Part shown: positions 19,473 to 28,647 of the stretch, one piece after another
Numbering within the stretch: the first letter of the stretch is position 1
Layout of the letters: each line of letters starts with the position of its first letter
Source of the DNA: Actinotignum urinale DSM 15805
GTDB lineage: Bacteria > Actinomycetota > Actinomycetes > Actinomycetales > Actinomycetaceae
Assembly (NCBI RefSeq): GCF_000420445.1
Contig: NZ_ATUY01000001.1
Location: 248,001 to 312,000 of the forward strand
Direction: 5' to 3'
Length of the DNA: 64,000 nucleotides
Notes under the pieces: generated by a model
Database searches by the model: none
The model's input: the letters and a program-made list of their open reading frames with translations, nothing else
What the model was told of the DNA's origin: nothing
Made by a program: the position numbers and the translations under genes

Positions 19473-20978
19473 ATGAAGAAAATTGCAGGTCTTTCATTCC
19501 TTATAGTCGCAGCATTATCTTTTGCAGGCTGTTCCGGTTCAAGCCCAACATCTCAAGGCCCGGCCGATACAAACGCAACAGTTCATGTTGGCTTCCGCCT
19601 TGAAACCGGTGGGCTTAATCCCACAACAACGGGTGGAGCGGCATTCCGACAGCTCGGTATTGACAACGTATATGAAGGACTCACCCGTGTTAACCAACAG
19701 GGTGAAGTTGTCCCCTCACTAGCTAAAAAGTGGGACGTTTCAGACGATGGCTTAAAGTACACCTTCCATCTTCAAAAAGGCGTCAAGTTCCACGACGGAA
19801 GCGATTTCGATTCCGAAGATGTTGTTGCCAGCTTGAAGGCGGCCACCGCACCCGATTCGAAGAACCCGGGCGCAAAATCCTTGAAAAAAGTCAAAGATAT
19901 TACGGCTGAAGGTAAAGAAACCGTCGTCGTAACTTTAAATGAACGTGACACAACGCTTCTGGATTCGCTCGGAAACAGCGCTGGAATGATTATTCCTTCC
20001 GATAACAACAAGGATTTGAATAAAGAATCCAACGGTACCGGCCCCTACACCTTCGGTGAATGGAAAACCGGGGACTCCGTTACCCTCAAGCGCAACGACA
20101 ACTATTGGGGTAAAAAAGCAAAAACCAAAGAGGTTGTTTACCACTACTACAAGGATCAGAAAGCCGCGGCAGATGCTCTGGCCTCCGGTCAAATTGACAT
20201 CCTCACCGAATCCGACAATGACACCAAGCAGCGTTTCGCAAATGACGCCAAATTCAAACACTACGAAGGTAATGACACCTCGTGGATGACGCTCGGTTTC
20301 AACCACAAGAACCCGGCTCTGGCAAACGACAAAGTTCGCCACGCTATCCGCCAAGCAATAGATAAAGACGGGCTTGTTAAGGCACTCGGCGGAGATATTT
20401 ACCGTGTGGGATCCATGGTTGTTCCCGATACACCACAGTGGAGCGATAGCCTCACGCAGGTTGACCCCTATAATATTGAGGAAGCCAAAAAGCTTCTTAA
20501 CGAAGCTGGCGTCAAGGATTTGAAGCTCAACTTGCGTGTTGCTAACACCTATGACAGCGCAATGTCCGAATATATTGCTGCCCAGCTGAAGAAAATTGGT
20601 GTTGACGTCAAGATTGACACCATGGAATTCAGCACTTGGATGCAAGACGTCTACAAGGGCGGAAACTACGATATGACGATTGTTCTGCACGTTGACCCCT
20701 GGACGATTCTCAACTATGGCAACCCGAAGTATTACTGGAACTATGGTGATGCGAAGTCTGCCGATTTTGTGAAGGAAGCAACCGGCGCGAAAAGCATAAA
20801 GGAGCGCGACGAAAAACTCGCTCAGCTTGCCACGCATATTAGTGAGGACGCCGCATCCGACTGGCTCTATGCACGCAAGTGCATAACCTACGCCCGTGAA
20901 GGTGTGAGTGGATTCCCGACGAACCGCACTGTTTCGCGCTTCTACGTTCCAGAAATCGAAGTGGCAACAACGAAGTAA
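19473..20978 (+). CDS. Peptide ABC transporter substrate-binding lipoprotein
   Basis: A 501-residue SBP_bac_5 protein (DppA/OppA/NikA family). The signal peptide ends in the lipobox FAGC near residue 20, so it is anchored to the outer face of the membrane. The conserved WDVSDDGLKYTFHLQKGVKFHDG block and the LKRNDNYW stretch are visible. It is the first gene of a five-gene operon; its TAA shares a base with the ATG of the permease gene. Di- or oligopeptides are the likeliest ligand, though nickel or other small solutes are possible in this family. Confidence 0.92.
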   Translation: MKKIAGLSFLIVAALSFAGCSGSSPTSQGPADTNATVHVGFRLETGGLNPTTTGGAAFRQLGIDNVYEGLTRVNQQGEVVPSLAKKWDVSDDGLKYTFHLQKGVKFHDGSDFDSEDVVASLKAATAPDSKNPGAKSLKKVKDITAEGKETVVVTLNERDTTLLDSLGNSAGMIIPSDNNKDLNKESNGTGPYTFGEWKTGDSVTLKRNDNYWGKKAKTKEVVYHYYKDQKAAADALASGQIDILTESDNDTKQRFANDAKFKHYEGNDTSWMTLGFNHKNPALANDKVRHAIRQAIDKDGLVKALGGDIYRVGSMVVPDTPQWSDSLTQVDPYNIEEAKKLLNEAGVKDLKLNLRVANTYDSAMSEYIAAQLKKIGVDVKIDTMEFSTWMQDVYKGGNYDMTIVLHVDPWTILNYGNPKYYWNYGDAKSADFVKEATGAKSIKERDEKLAQLATHISEDAASDWLYARKCITYAREGVSGFPTNRTVSRFYVPEIEVATTK

Positions 20979-21991
20979 TGTCTGTTCACGTCACTGCACC
21001 CAGCCATGCGCAGGAACAATTTTTAGCTCCGGAGAAAACCCGGACGCTACGAATTATTCTTTCCACAATTGCATGGTCACTTGTAGCATTGGCTGCGGCA
21101 TCAGTGATTATTTTCTTCTCACTCCATATTCTTCCCGGCGATCCGGCAACACTCATGGGTGGATTTGATGCCACACCAGAACAGGTTGATTTGATTCGCC
21201 ACCAATACGGATGGGACCGCCCAGTCATTGTTCAATACGTACAATGGCTGGGCGGTGCCCTAGGTGGAGATCTTGGAGTGTCCCCCTATAGCAAGAACAG
21301 TGTGACCTCAGAGCTTGTTCAAAAAATGCAGGTCACCCTCCCCCTTGCCATTTTCTCCCTCCTCCTTGCCCTCGCTTTCGCCCTGATTGTTGGGGTATAT
21401 GCGGCCGTTCGCTCCCACACGAAAATGGGGCACCTGATTTCTTGGCTGAGCCAGCTCGGGATCGCCGTTCCGTCCTTCGTCGTCGGTATGCTCCTCATTA
21501 TGTATGTGGCCGCCCCTTTCGGGTTACCCTCCACGGGTTTCCCCCGCGCTGGTTGGGAAGCGCCACAGGAAGCCTTCCGCTCCCTTATTCTTCCCACGAT
21601 CACTCTTGCCATCCCTCAAGGCGCGATGCTCACGCGTTTTGTCCGAAGCGCCATGCTGGAACAACTCAACCAGGATTATGTTCGCACAGCCCGCGCTCAA
21701 GGCATGGGGTATATGCGAACAATTCTTACTCAAGCTCTGCGAAATGCATGGCTACCCCTGCTGTCTGTTATCGCCCTTGATGCGGCCAGTCTTATTATGG
21801 GAACCGTTGTTGTCGAACAAGTTTTTGCCCTCCCCGGAATTGGGCAACACCTCGTTGCGAGTGTAACGAAACGCGATATTGTGATGGTTCAAGGCTTCCT
21901 CATGGTTCTCTCCAGCCTGGTCATTCTTATTATGTTGCTCTCCAACCTGGCATCTCGTCTCCTTGACCCGCGAATAAGGGTGGCAACATGA
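20978..21991 (+). CDS. Peptide ABC transporter permease (DppB type)
   Basis: A 337-residue membrane protein with six hydrophobic segments. It has the DppB-type N-terminal region (LHILPGDPATLMGGF) and the ATPase-coupling loop TARAQGMGYMRTILTQALRN. The start overlaps the binding-protein stop (TAATG) and the end overlaps the next permease (ATGA), so the operon is translationally coupled throughout. It forms the membrane channel with the 21988-22833 product. Confidence 0.93.
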   Translation: MSVHVTAPSHAQEQFLAPEKTRTLRIILSTIAWSLVALAAASVIIFFSLHILPGDPATLMGGFDATPEQVDLIRHQYGWDRPVIVQYVQWLGGALGGDLGVSPYSKNSVTSELVQKMQVTLPLAIFSLLLALAFALIVGVYAAVRSHTKMGHLISWLSQLGIAVPSFVVGMLLIMYVAAPFGLPSTGFPRAGWEAPQEAFRSLILPTITLAIPQGAMLTRFVRSAMLEQLNQDYVRTARAQGMGYMRTILTQALRNAWLPLLSVIALDAASLIMGTVVVEQVFALPGIGQHLVASVTKRDIVMVQGFLMVLSSLVILIMLLSNLASRLLDPRIRVAT

Positions 21992-22833
21992 TTTCTTTCA
22001 AAACACGTTTACGCCAATTATTACGCAACCCTTCCGGGCTTTTCGGGCTTATTATCGCCACCTCTCTCCTATTCCTCTTCATTCTGTCCTACATCTGGGT
22101 TCCCTACCGTATCGAGGATGTTAACCCCTCGCATTCGTGGGCTCCTCCCAGCGCAGAACACTGGTTTGGCGCAGATCAGCTCGGTCGCGATATTTTTACG
22201 CTATTCGTTATTGGCGTGCGCGTCACCGTGAAAACAAGCGTGGGCAGTGCTCTCATCGCATTGATTCTCGGGCTCACCTTAGCCTCCCTCATCGTGTACG
22301 GGCCGCGCCTCATTCGCCGCCTCACCGAACGTTTGAGCGATATTTGGACAGCCTTCCCCACCCTCATTATTGCCCTCATTTTGGTTACTGCTTTCAAGGG
22401 CTCCACATTCACATCCACTCTCGCCATTGGTTTGGGAGCCGCCCCCGGCCTTGCCCGCACGGTCCTTCCCGAGCTTCGTCGCGCCACCGTATCCGATCAC
22501 GTCCTCCTCGCGGTAACTAGCGGAGCGCGTTCCTGGTGGCTCCTATCGCGCCACATTATTCCCGCGGTCATCCCCACACTTCTCGTTCGAGTCACCCAAA
22601 TTATGGGAATTAGCGCACTTACGGAAGCCGGCCTATCCTACCTTGGCGTAGGCACCCCACCGCCAACCCCCAGCTGGGGACGTATGCTCGCTACCTATCA
22701 AAACGTCATGTACACGCACCCCACCGTTATATTTATTCCCATGATTGCCCTGGTGCTAACTATTGTCGGCTTAAATCTTCTCGGTGACGGCCTGCGTGAT
22801 GTCCTCGATCCACGCCGGGAGGCAGATTCATGA
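21988..22833 (+). CDS. Peptide ABC transporter permease (DppC type)
   Basis: A 281-residue second permease. It has the family's N-terminal basic segment followed by a membrane helix, the HWFGADQLGRDIFT motif typical of DppC/OppC, six hydrophobic segments, and the GLSYLGVGTPPPTPSWGRML region near the C-terminus. Its ATG overlaps the upstream TGA and its TGA overlaps the downstream ATPase start, giving fixed 4-base overlaps on both sides. Confidence 0.94.
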   Translation: MISFKTRLRQLLRNPSGLFGLIIATSLLFLFILSYIWVPYRIEDVNPSHSWAPPSAEHWFGADQLGRDIFTLFVIGVRVTVKTSVGSALIALILGLTLASLIVYGPRLIRRLTERLSDIWTAFPTLIIALILVTAFKGSTFTSTLAIGLGAAPGLARTVLPELRRATVSDHVLLAVTSGARSWWLLSRHIIPAVIPTLLVRVTQIMGISALTEAGLSYLGVGTPPPTPSWGRMLATYQNVMYTHPTVIFIPMIALVLTIVGLNLLGDGLRDVLDPRREADS

Positions 22834-23615
22834 CCCTACTTAGCGTTAAAAATCTCAGTATTTCCTTCGGAAACACCATCGTCGTCGATAATATTTCTTT
22901 TGATATCGACGAGGAAGAACGAGTCTGCATTATTGGCGAATCCGGTAGCGGGAAAACCGTCACTGCACTCGCCATTCAAGGCTTGCTCCCCCGTAATGCA
23001 CACGTCACCGGCTCCATTCTTTTCGAAGGCAAGGAACTTGTGGGGCTGTCGGAAAAAGAATTTCGCAGTATTCGAGGCCTGCGCATCGGGTGCGTTTTCC
23101 AGGAGCCTCAAACTGCGCTCAATCCCGTCGTAAAAATTAAACATCAACTGGTGTATGCAACTCGTGCCCATCTGGGTTTAAAGAAAAAAGATGTGGCCAT
23201 GCGCGCCGAGGAACTAGCACGCATGGTGGAGTTGCCCCATCCCACGGATATTATTAACCGCTACCCGCATGAGCTTTCCGGCGGGCAACGGCAGCGCGTG
23301 GTGATTGCGATGGCGTTGAGTTGCCGGCCTGCGATTCTTATTGCCGATGAACCGACGACGGCATTGGACGCCACCGTGGAAAGGCATATTTTGAAACTTA
23401 TGGACGATAGGGCGCGTCAAGATTGCGCCTCCGTTCTCATGATTACGCACGATATGGCGGTTGCATACACGACGAGTCAACGCGTTATTGTGATGAAGGA
23501 CGGGAAAATTGTGGAATCTGGTGCTACGGAGCAGATTCTGCGCAAACCCCGCCACCCCTATACACAAACACTTGTGGATGCCGCCCGCAAGACAAGTTTG
23601 CGCAAGGAGGGATAG
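22830..23615 (+). CDS. Peptide ABC transporter ATP-binding protein (DppD type)
   Basis: A 261-residue ATPase with Walker A GESGSGKT, signature LSGGQRQR, Walker B ILIADEPTTALD and switch MITHD. It is the first of two ATPases that power the importer. It is somewhat short at the C-terminus compared with DppD proteins, which often continue another 50 residues with an iron-sulphur-binding cysteine region; that region is absent here. Its start overlaps the permease stop. Confidence 0.92.
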   Translation: MTLLSVKNLSISFGNTIVVDNISFDIDEEERVCIIGESGSGKTVTALAIQGLLPRNAHVTGSILFEGKELVGLSEKEFRSIRGLRIGCVFQEPQTALNPVVKIKHQLVYATRAHLGLKKKDVAMRAEELARMVELPHPTDIINRYPHELSGGQRQRVVIAMALSCRPAILIADEPTTALDATVERHILKLMDDRARQDCASVLMITHDMAVAYTTSQRVIVMKDGKIVESGATEQILRKPRHPYTQTLVDAARKTSLRKEG

Positions 23616-23620
23616 GCGCC

Positions 23621-24466
23621 ATGACAACGGAGCAGGAAAAAGAGCGGGCACTCGAACACGCGGGCAAAAACGAAAACGAGCAGACAACCGAACACGCAGG
23701 CGAACACGCCACCGAGCTTTTCCGCGTCCAAGATATTACGAAACGCTACCGGGACACGGTTGCTCTCGCCCCCACAAGCTTTACCCTCAATAAAGGCGAA
23801 TCTTTGGGGATAATTGGCGAATCCGGGAGCGGGAAAACAACGCTAACCCGCCTCATGCTGGGGTTGAGCGAACCTAGTGGCGGTAGCGTCACGTATCGCG
23901 GCGAAAAGGTTGTGGCCGGCAAACGTGGCCTTAATAGGTTGCGCCGAGAAGTCCAACTTGTTCTCCAAGATCCATTTGCTTCGCTTAATCCGCGCATAAC
24001 GATTGGGCGCATTATCTCTGAACCTCTCCAACTCCTTCATACCCCTGGAGATCATCGCGATATGGTACGCCAGGCTCTGGAGAAGGTGAGAATTAATCCC
24101 GACTGGGCCTCACGCTACCCGCACCAGCTTTCGGGTGGGCAGCGCCAAAGGGTGGCTATTGCTCGCGCGATTGCGAGCAACCCCCAGGTGATTATCGCCG
24201 ACGAACCGGTTTCCGCGCTGGACGTGTCGGTGCGAGCCACGGTGATTGATTTGCTCGCAGATTTGCGACACCGCCTCGATTTAACTCTCGTTGTGGTGTC
24301 TCACGATCTTGGAATTGTCCAGCAACTGTGTGAAAACATCATGGTTTTGCGTAGTGGAACTGCTGTCGAATATGGGACAACCCAACAGATTCTGCTTCAT
24401 CCCCAGCATCCAGCCACGCGCGAACTTCTCGACGCGGTTCCCACTCTCCCATTGGACGACGAGTGA
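23621..24466 (+). CDS. Peptide ABC transporter ATP-binding protein (DppF type)
   Basis: A 281-residue ATPase, the partner of the preceding one. Walker A is GESGSGKTTL, signature LSGGQRQR, Walker B VIIADEPVSALD. The ATG at 23621 has AAGGAGGG 11 bases upstream; the longer in-frame reading would lie inside the upstream gene. The first 35 residues are Glu/His/Ala-rich with repeated EHAG(E/K) blocks, an unusual low-complexity N-terminal extension not needed for ATPase function. The product is followed at once by the metallophosphoesterase gene. Confidence 0.92.
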   Translation: MTTEQEKERALEHAGKNENEQTTEHAGEHATELFRVQDITKRYRDTVALAPTSFTLNKGESLGIIGESGSGKTTLTRLMLGLSEPSGGSVTYRGEKVVAGKRGLNRLRREVQLVLQDPFASLNPRITIGRIISEPLQLLHTPGDHRDMVRQALEKVRINPDWASRYPHQLSGGQRQRVAIARAIASNPQVIIADEPVSALDVSVRATVIDLLADLRHRLDLTLVVVSHDLGIVQQLCENIMVLRSGTAVEYGTTQQILLHPQHPATRELLDAVPTLPLDDE

Positions 24467-24492
24467 AAAAATCGCCTAGCAAAGGACTCTCA

Positions 24493-25416
24493 ATGGCAAC
24501 GCCCACTCTACAACCACCACATATCCGCCTTCTCCACATTTCCGACACGCACCTATTCGGGGACGGTTCCCTTCACCGTGGCGTGATTGATACGACGGAG
24601 CGCCTCAACAAGGTTCTTCACCATGCCCAAAAAGGCGAGCCGTGCGCAGCAATTATTGTGAGCGGAGATATTTCCGACGACGGCACGGTTGAATCGTACC
24701 GCTTGGCGGAGGAAAAGATTGGCGCCTTGGCACGTACATGGAAGGCCCCTGTTGTGTGGGCGTGTGGAAATCATGATGCACGACGGGGAATGCGCCAGGC
24801 TTTCGCCTTTCCAGGAATGCCCGATGATCCGATTTTGTCTATCGCGGAGATTCCCGACTTGCGCATTATTGCCGTCGATACGAGCGTTCCGGGGAAGGGT
24901 TACGGTTATCTTGGTCAGCAAATTCAGTGGGCGATTGACGCCCAGGCAGATGATCGGGCGAATGTTTTTGTTCTTCACCATCCTCCGCTACCTGCCCCCA
25001 CTCTTCTCCATGAGGCTCTTCGTTTAAGCGATACGGATGAGTTGGCGGATGCCTTGGAGAATATTCGTCCAGAAAATGGTATGCCTAAGCCCGTCGCGAT
25101 TATTGCGGGGCACTACCATAGGGCAACACAAGGAACCGTTGGTGGGGTTCCGGTATTCGTTGCACCCGGCGTCGCCAATATTACTGTGTTGGATCGAGGG
25201 TATGAATGGGAATCGTCGGTAGCCGGGTCGGGATATGAGATTGTGACGCTCTCCCCTTCACCCGATTCCCCACTCCAGGCAAGCTGCTCTGCCGTCGTCT
25301 ATGAAACACATGTGGCGGAAGGTGCCACTGAAGTTTTCCACTTCACTCCTGAACAGACTCGCGCCATTGGGCGAGAGGCAGGGCGCCCCGGGTGGGATCC
25401 CGATTGCCACCAATGA
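24493..25416 (+). CDS. Calcineurin-like metallophosphoesterase (CpdA type)
   Basis: A 307-residue class III cyclic-nucleotide-phosphodiesterase-like enzyme. All metal-binding blocks are present: SDTHLFG, VSGDISDDG, CGNHD, VLHHPP and GHYH. The ATG at 24493 with AAAGGA upstream is preferred; a GTG at 24463 overlapping the ATPase stop would add ten residues. As the tail gene of the peptide importer operon it may hydrolyse cAMP or another phosphodiester in the cytoplasm; the true substrate is unknown. Confidence 0.85.
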   Translation: MATPTLQPPHIRLLHISDTHLFGDGSLHRGVIDTTERLNKVLHHAQKGEPCAAIIVSGDISDDGTVESYRLAEEKIGALARTWKAPVVWACGNHDARRGMRQAFAFPGMPDDPILSIAEIPDLRIIAVDTSVPGKGYGYLGQQIQWAIDAQADDRANVFVLHHPPLPAPTLLHEALRLSDTDELADALENIRPENGMPKPVAIIAGHYHRATQGTVGGVPVFVAPGVANITVLDRGYEWESSVAGSGYEIVTLSPSPDSPLQASCSAVVYETHVAEGATEVFHFTPEQTRAIGREAGRPGWDPDCHQ

Positions 25417-25434
25417 AACCCGAACAGAACCTAC

Positions 25435-25530
25435 ACCGCGCGCCTCCCGCACACAAGGCAACACTACGTAGAACCCGCGGCGCTTGCGCACAACCCAACA
25501 CCGCATAGAACCCGCGCACAACGTAAAATC
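25435..25530. repeat. Degenerate direct repeats after the phosphoesterase stop
   Basis: Two 21-base copies at 25459-25479 and 25496-25516 differ at three positions and share the core TAGAACCCGCG; an AGAACCTAC relative lies near 25435. The C/A-rich block fills the gap between the phosphoesterase stop and the valS promoter. Confidence 0.7.
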
Positions 25531-25632
25531 CAACATTCGAGAACCTACAATCTCGACATACACATCCGGAAAAACCCCACAAACGTGACGTAAGCGAAGA
25601 TTTTTCACCTCTGTTCAACCAAGCCCACGCGA

Positions 25633-25645
25633 TAGAATAGGTAGC
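25633..25645 (+). promoter_or_regulatory. -10 box for a leaderless valS mRNA
   Basis: TAGAAT at 25633-25638 is followed by seven bases and the valS ATG at 25646, the same geometry as for the kinase and cmtR genes. An AGG between them is too short and too close to be a good ribosome site. Confidence 0.5.
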
Positions 25646-28318
25646 ATGACTCATTACAACGAAACATCCGAACTCCTCGATCACACGGAGGTACCGGAAC
25701 GCGCAAATCTTGAAGGTCTCGAAAATAAGTGGGGACACACCTGGGAAGAGGAAGGCACCTACGCCTTTGACTCGAGTAGCCCACGCGAAGAGGTATATTC
25801 TATCGATACACCTCCGCCCACGGTGTCCGGTTCCCTCCATATTGGCCACGTTTTTTCCTATACACACACGGACACGATGGCGCGCTACCAGCGCATGAAA
25901 GGCAAATCCGTGTTCTACCCGATGGGCTGGGATGATAACGGGCTTCCCACCGAGCGTCGCGTCCAAAATTATTATGGTGTTCGTTGCGACCCATCCCTCC
26001 CCTACGAAGAAAATTTTGTTCCCCCGCATGATGGTGGGGACGGCAAATCCATTAAATACGCCGATCAGAAACCGATCTCTCGTCGCAATTTTATTGAACT
26101 GTGCGTCAAGCTCACCGAAGAGGACGAAAAACAGTTCGAGGCGCTGTGGCGCTATCTCGGTTTGAGTGTCGATTGGAAACAGCAGTATCAAACAATTGGC
26201 GCAAAGGCGCAAAAGGTTGCCCAGGCGGCGTTCCTCCGCAATCTCGAACGCGGGGAAGCCTACCAGGCTCAGGCCCCCGGCCTATGGGATGTTACTTTCC
26301 AAACCGCCGTCGCCCAGGCAGAGCTGGAAGCACGTGATTATCCCGGTGCGTATCACGCCCTCGCCTTCCATGCCGATAATGAAGATGTGGTTATTGAAAC
26401 GACCCGCCCGGAGCTCCTCCCCGCATGTGTTGCCCTGATTGCCCACCCGGATGATGAACGCTACCAGCATCTTTTCGGTAGCGCCGTGAAAGTTCCCGTG
26501 TTCGGTATGGAGGTTCCGGTTCTTGCCCACCCCATGGCGGAAATGGACAAGGGCGCCGGTATTGCCATGTGCTGTACGTTTGGTGACACCACGGATATTG
26601 TGTGGTGGCGCGAACTCGGGTTGCCGTTGCGTAACGTGCTCGGCAAAGACGGTCGCATGGTTCGCGATATCCCAGAATGGTTGAATAACGACGAAGCCCG
26701 CGAACTATACGCAGATCTCGCTGGGAAAACCACGTTTACTGCACGCAAGATTCTCGTCGAAAAACTTGGGGAAACCGGCGAAATGATTGGTGAACCCAAA
26801 CCAACCAACCGTAAAACAAACTTCTTTGAAAAAGGCGATAAGCCCCTGGAAATCGTGACCTCGCGTCAATGGTATATCCGTAACGGTGGACGCGCATATA
26901 CGCAAGCCAACGGCAAGGATTTGCGCGACAACCTTCTTGATGCCGGGCAAAAACTTCAGTTCCATCCTGATTTCATGCGTGTTCGTTACGATAATTGGGT
27001 TAAGGGCCTGAATACAGACTGGTTGATTTCGCGTCAGCGTTTCTTCGGGGTGCCTATTCCCGTGTGGTACAAGGTTTCCGAGAATGGTGAGGTTCTTTAC
27101 GACGAAATCCTGGTTCCTAGCGAAGATGTGCTCCCCATTGATCCTTCCTCCGATGTTCCTGCCGGATATACGGAAGATCAACGCGATGTTCCCGGTGGTT
27201 TCTCCGGCGAACAGGACATTATGGATACGTGGGCGACCTCCTCGCTCTCCGCACAGATTGCCGCCGGTTGGCTGACGAATAGTGATGTTTTTGAGCGCGT
27301 GTATCCCATGGATTTGCGTCCTCAGGGTCAGGATATTATTCGTACCTGGCTGTTTAGCTCTATGGTTCGTGCACATCTTGAATTCGGGGATTTGCCGTGG
27401 AAACACGCGGGTATTTCGGGTTGGATTTTGGATCCGGATCGTAAGAAGATGTCCAAGTCGAAGGGTAATGTTGTCACCCCAATGGGTCTGCTGGAAAAGC
27501 ACGGGGCGGATGCTGTTCGCTACTGGGCGGCAGCTGCGCGTTTAGGTGTGGATGCGGCGTTTGAAGAAAAGCAGATGAAGGTTGGGCGCCGCCTTGCCAT
27601 GAAGGTCCTCAACGCCTCCAAGTTCGCTTTCGGCATGGCTGGCAGTGGGGAGCCTATTGATCTTGATATGTCTCAGGTTTGCCACCCGATTGATCAGGCA
27701 ATGCTTGCCTCCTTGGCGAATGTTGTTGATACGGCAACGGAGTCTTTCGAAAAATATGATCACGCACATGCCTTAGAAGTTGCGGAAACCTCCTTCTGGA
27801 ATTTCTGCGATGATTACCTTGAGTTGGTCAAGGATCGCGCATACTCTGATGGGGCGGGCGCGAAGAGCGCGCAGGTCACCTTAAATGTGTGCGTTGATAC
27901 GTTCCTAAGGCTCCTCGCCCCCTTCATTCCGTATGCAACAGAAGAAGTGTGGAGCTGGTACCGTACGGGTTCCGTGCATCATGCGCAGTGGCCTGTATCT
28001 GAGCCGTTACGTGAAGCATCTCAAGGTGCGGACGCTGAATTGCTGGATCTTGCCGGGCAGGCGCTCGCCGTTTTGCGTGGCGTAAAATCCGCAGCGAAGG
28101 TTTCCCAGCGCACCAGCTTCAAACACGCCGAAATCATTGCTCCTCGTAGCGGTGACACAAACGGTAAGGAATCTTTGGAAGCCGTTGCAGACGATTTGCG
28201 TGGCGCCACACATATTGAAGGCGAGTTCACCATTACAATTCCCGACAACGACACAGACGCTGTTAGCGTTGGTGCTTGTGAATTGAACGAACCGGAACCG
28301 AAGAAACCGAAAGCATAG
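25646..28318 (+). CDS. valS: Valyl-tRNA synthetase
   Basis: Charges tRNA-Val. It has 890 residues, class I, with HIGH in SGSLHIGHVF near residue 65 and KMSKS in RKKMSKSKGNV near 600. The editing domain lies between them, including ETTRPELLPACVAL. The anticodon-binding helices follow, and the C-terminal tRNA-binding coiled coil looks short. In many actinobacteria valS precedes folC; here folC is attached to ileS and valS stands alone, between the peptide importer operon and a strong terminator. No T-box is visible upstream, in contrast to ileS. Confidence 0.96.
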   Translation: MTHYNETSELLDHTEVPERANLEGLENKWGHTWEEEGTYAFDSSSPREEVYSIDTPPPTVSGSLHIGHVFSYTHTDTMARYQRMKGKSVFYPMGWDDNGLPTERRVQNYYGVRCDPSLPYEENFVPPHDGGDGKSIKYADQKPISRRNFIELCVKLTEEDEKQFEALWRYLGLSVDWKQQYQTIGAKAQKVAQAAFLRNLERGEAYQAQAPGLWDVTFQTAVAQAELEARDYPGAYHALAFHADNEDVVIETTRPELLPACVALIAHPDDERYQHLFGSAVKVPVFGMEVPVLAHPMAEMDKGAGIAMCCTFGDTTDIVWWRELGLPLRNVLGKDGRMVRDIPEWLNNDEARELYADLAGKTTFTARKILVEKLGETGEMIGEPKPTNRKTNFFEKGDKPLEIVTSRQWYIRNGGRAYTQANGKDLRDNLLDAGQKLQFHPDFMRVRYDNWVKGLNTDWLISRQRFFGVPIPVWYKVSENGEVLYDEILVPSEDVLPIDPSSDVPAGYTEDQRDVPGGFSGEQDIMDTWATSSLSAQIAAGWLTNSDVFERVYPMDLRPQGQDIIRTWLFSSMVRAHLEFGDLPWKHAGISGWILDPDRKKMSKSKGNVVTPMGLLEKHGADAVRYWAAAARLGVDAAFEEKQMKVGRRLAMKVLNASKFAFGMAGSGEPIDLDMSQVCHPIDQAMLASLANVVDTATESFEKYDHAHALEVAETSFWNFCDDYLELVKDRAYSDGAGAKSAQVTLNVCVDTFLRLLAPFIPYATEEVWSWYRTGSVHHAQWPVSEPLREASQGADAELLDLAGQALAVLRGVKSAAKVSQRTSFKHAEIIAPRSGDTNGKESLEAVADDLRGATHIEGEFTITIPDNDTDAVSVGACELNEPEPKKPKA

Positions 28319-28333
28319 AATAAGCACTCATCG

Positions 28334-28362
28334 TGTGGCTGAGACTAAAGGTCTCAGCCACA
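28334..28362 (+). terminator. Rho-independent terminator of valS
   Basis: A perfect 12-bp stem (TGTGGCTGAGAC at 28334-28345, complement at 28351-28362) with a five-base loop, followed by AGGCTTTT. It starts 15 bases after the valS stop. Confidence 0.85.
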
Positions 28363-28525
28363 AGGCTTTTACCCAGCCGTCATAATGTGACATTATGACC
28401 ACCGCCCTAACCCATAATTATTTTTCAAGAATTAAGCCATTATTGATATTTTATTGATAGTCTGAATAACGTATGTTTGTCCGGGGTAAATATCTCGGCG
28501 TAAGTAACCTCAGCGTTTCTTTTTC

Positions 28526-28539
28526 GTCGTACATACGAC
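28526..28539. promoter_or_regulatory. Candidate palindromic operator upstream of the acyl-CoA ligase
   Basis: GTCGTACATACGAC is a 14-base inverted repeat with a two-base centre, next to a possible -10 (TAGTAT at about 28541) and about 110 bases before the ligase start. A TetR-family fatty-acid regulator would be a natural binder, but none is encoded here. Confidence 0.35.
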
Positions 28540-28647
28540 ATAGTATGGAACCACTGTTTCGACTATGAAAGTGGCGGAAAATTTGGCGTGAGGCAAAAGG
28601 TTTCGCACACGCGGAATCTACAGAAACTGTGGCAGATAAGGAGAGTC

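Noticed and set aside
19935-20837. A 300-codon minus-strand frame inside the peptide-binding-protein gene
   Set aside because: Fully antisense to a clear SBP gene, no ribosome site, no family match; a codon-bias shadow. The same applies to long antisense frames in valS (26705-27502) and the acyl-CoA ligase (29545-30276).
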